Assembly (NCBI GenBank): GCA_003164955.1
Contig: PLRW01000084.1
Span: 219 to 33,250, forward strand
Origin: Actinomycetota bacterium
GTDB lineage: Bacteria > Actinomycetota > Actinomycetes > Streptosporangiales > Streptosporangiaceae
Length of the DNA: 33,032 nt
Direction of reading: 5' to 3'
A model generated the notes under the pieces. The model searched no databases and was not told the DNA's origin. It worked only from the letters and a program-made list of their open reading frames with translations. Both the position numbers and the translations under genes were made by a program. Positions 31,939 to 33,032 of the stretch are shown here, piece after piece (the first letter of the stretch is position 1; each line of letters starts with the position of its first letter).

Positions 31939-32658
31939 ATGTGCGCGACCTGCGGCTGCACCGTTGATGAGCACGACCACGAGCACCCGCACGACGACGG
32001 CCGCACCGTGACCCTGCAGCAGAAGATCCTGGCCAAGAACGACGATCTGGCGCAGCGTAACCGCGAATGGCTGCGGGAGCGAGGAGTCCTGGCCATCAAC
32101 CTGATGAGCTCACCCGGCTCCGGCAAGACGACGCTGCTCGAACGGACCAGCGAGGACCTGGCCGGGAAGCTGGCTCTTTCCGTCATCGAGGGCGACCAGG
32201 AGACCGACCTGGACGCCGACCGCATCCGCTCGGCGGGCTGTGAGGTCGTCCAGATCAACACCGGGGCGGGCTGCCACCTGGACGCGGCCATGGTCGCCCG
32301 CGCCCTGCGCACCCTGGACCCGCCCGCCGGGTCGGCCGTGGTGATCGAGAACGTCGGCAACCTCGTCTGCCCCGCCCTGTTCGACCTGGGCGAGACCGCC
32401 CGCGTCGTGCTCGCCTCCGTCACCGAGGGCACCGACAAGCCGCTCAAGTACCCGCAGATGTTCCGCAGCGCGGACCTGGTGGTCATCACCAAGACCGACC
32501 TCGGGCCCTACGTCAACTTCGACCCGGCCCGGTTCGGGGAGTACGTCGGGCAGGTCAGCCCGCGGGCCATCACGATCAGCCTCTCGGCCGTGACCGGCTC
32601 CGGCATGGCCTCCTGGTCCGGCTGGCTGGCCGGCATGGTCCCCGCGCCCGCTCACTGA
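31939..32658 (+). CDS. hypB: Hydrogenase nickel-incorporation GTPase HypB
   Basis: The 239-residue protein starts MCATCGCTVDEHDHEHPHDD, a Cys/His nickel-binding N-terminus. The P-loop is SSPGSGKTTLLE (K63). Further motifs are IEGDQETDLDADRI, NTGAGCHLDAAMV (Cys-His metal site in the GTPase domain), ENVGNLVCPALFDLGE and ITKTDLGPYVNFD. GTP hydrolysis drives nickel release to HypA and the hydrogenase. The stop overlaps the stop region of the convergent hypF by 7 bases. Confidence 0.96.
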   Translation: MCATCGCTVDEHDHEHPHDDGRTVTLQQKILAKNDDLAQRNREWLRERGVLAINLMSSPGSGKTTLLERTSEDLAGKLALSVIEGDQETDLDADRIRSAGCEVVQINTGAGCHLDAAMVARALRTLDPPAGSAVVIENVGNLVCPALFDLGETARVVLASVTEGTDKPLKYPQMFRSADLVVITKTDLGPYVNFDPARFGEYVGQVSPRAITISLSAVTGSGMASWSGWLAGMVPAPAH

Positions 32659-33032
32659 CTCATCCGCGCCGCCGCCACCACGGCCTGCCCGAGGCTGATC
32701 CCGCCGTCGTTGCACGGTACGCGGGAGTGCGTGAGGACCCGGAAGCCCCGCGCCTCCAGCCGGGTCACCGCCCCGCCGAGCACGGTCAGGTTCTGGAACA
32801 CCCCGCCCGACAGCGCCACCGTCTCTACCCCGTGCCGGTCACGGATGGTTGCGCACCCATCTTCAATGAGCCGGACAATCCCGTGCTGGAAGCGCGCCGC
32901 GATGATGGCGGGGGCCGTGCCGTGGGTCAGGTCCCGCGCCGCCTCCCGGATCAGATCCGCACCGGCCACCTGGAACGGCTCATCGCCGGAGAGGCTGGCT
33001 CGGTAGCCGCCTGCTGGTGAACCGCCTGCTGG
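32652..33032 (-). CDS. hypF: Carbamoyltransferase HypF, C-terminal part only
   Basis: The frame is open at the right edge, so only the last 126 residues are visible. They include DEPFQVAGADLIREAARDLT, VETVALSGGVFQNLTVLGG and RVLTHSRVPCNDGGISLGQA, the end of the Kae1/TsaD-like domain of HypF. HypF moves a carbamoyl group from carbamoyl phosphate to the C-terminal cysteine of HypE. Unlike the other hyp genes it is on the minus strand and converges on hypB, so it has a separate promoter outside the window. Confidence 0.93.
   Translation of the reverse strand, partial: PAGGSPAGGYRASLSGDEPFQVAGADLIREAARDLTHGTAPAIIAARFQHGIVRLIEDGCATIRDRHGVETVALSGGVFQNLTVLGGAVTRLEARGFRVLTHSRVPCNDGGISLGQAVVAAARMSQ

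Overview
The window is high-GC actinobacterial chromosome (Actinomycetota, possibly Streptosporangiales or a relative; the exact family cannot be read from the sequence). The evidence is GC-rich wobble usage, many GTG starts, a LytR-CpsA-Psr envelope protein, and the clpS / DUF2017 / mec / cysO / cysM / phosphodiesterase / rph / rdgB gene order known from Mycobacterium and Streptomyces.

Left part (1-9.7 kb), mixed accessory and envelope genes: the C-terminal part of an LCP wall-polymer ligase, a small four-helix cytochrome b561-like membrane protein, a decayed stretch with two copies of a palindromic repeat and a GntR remnant, nicotinamidase pncA, a methyltransferase pseudogene with an internal deletion, a ~980-residue zinc-ribbon / polytopic / jelly-roll-like membrane protein divergent from a lipoprotein, a GT39-type membrane glycosyltransferase and an NTF2-like protein.

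Middle part (9.7-17.1 kb), conserved housekeeping: pncB divergent from clpS, then DUF2017, the JAMM peptidase Mec, the sulfur carrier CysO (with a C-terminal tail after GG), CysM, an Rv1339-like metallo-beta-lactamase-fold protein, rph, rdgB, a Bcp peroxiredoxin and tRNA-Leu(UAG).

Right part (17.2 kb to the end): directly after the tRNA lies a MazEF-type toxin-antitoxin pair, then a complete group 1h (high-affinity, actinobacterial) [NiFe]-hydrogenase locus. Leftward, hhyS and hhyL are followed by an HhyE-like NifU/Rieske-variant protein, a DUF5947 protein, a DUF6084 protein and an uncharacterised 524-residue protein, the last four almost all start/stop-overlapped. Divergent from hhyS is a two-domain HTH regulator that ends in a strong terminator. 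Beyond it a rightward operon encodes a YceI-like lipid-binding protein, two SIS-domain proteins, a divergent HypC-like protein, the endopeptidase, HypC, HypD, HypE, HypA and HypB. HypF comes in from the right edge on the opposite strand. The locus would let the cell oxidise trace atmospheric H2 and pass electrons towards the respiratory chain.

The least explained material is the accessory set of this hydrogenase: the all-cysteine Rieske-like domain, the DUF5947/DUF6084/524-residue trio, the paired SIS proteins with complementary active-site residues, and the cytosolic YceI protein.
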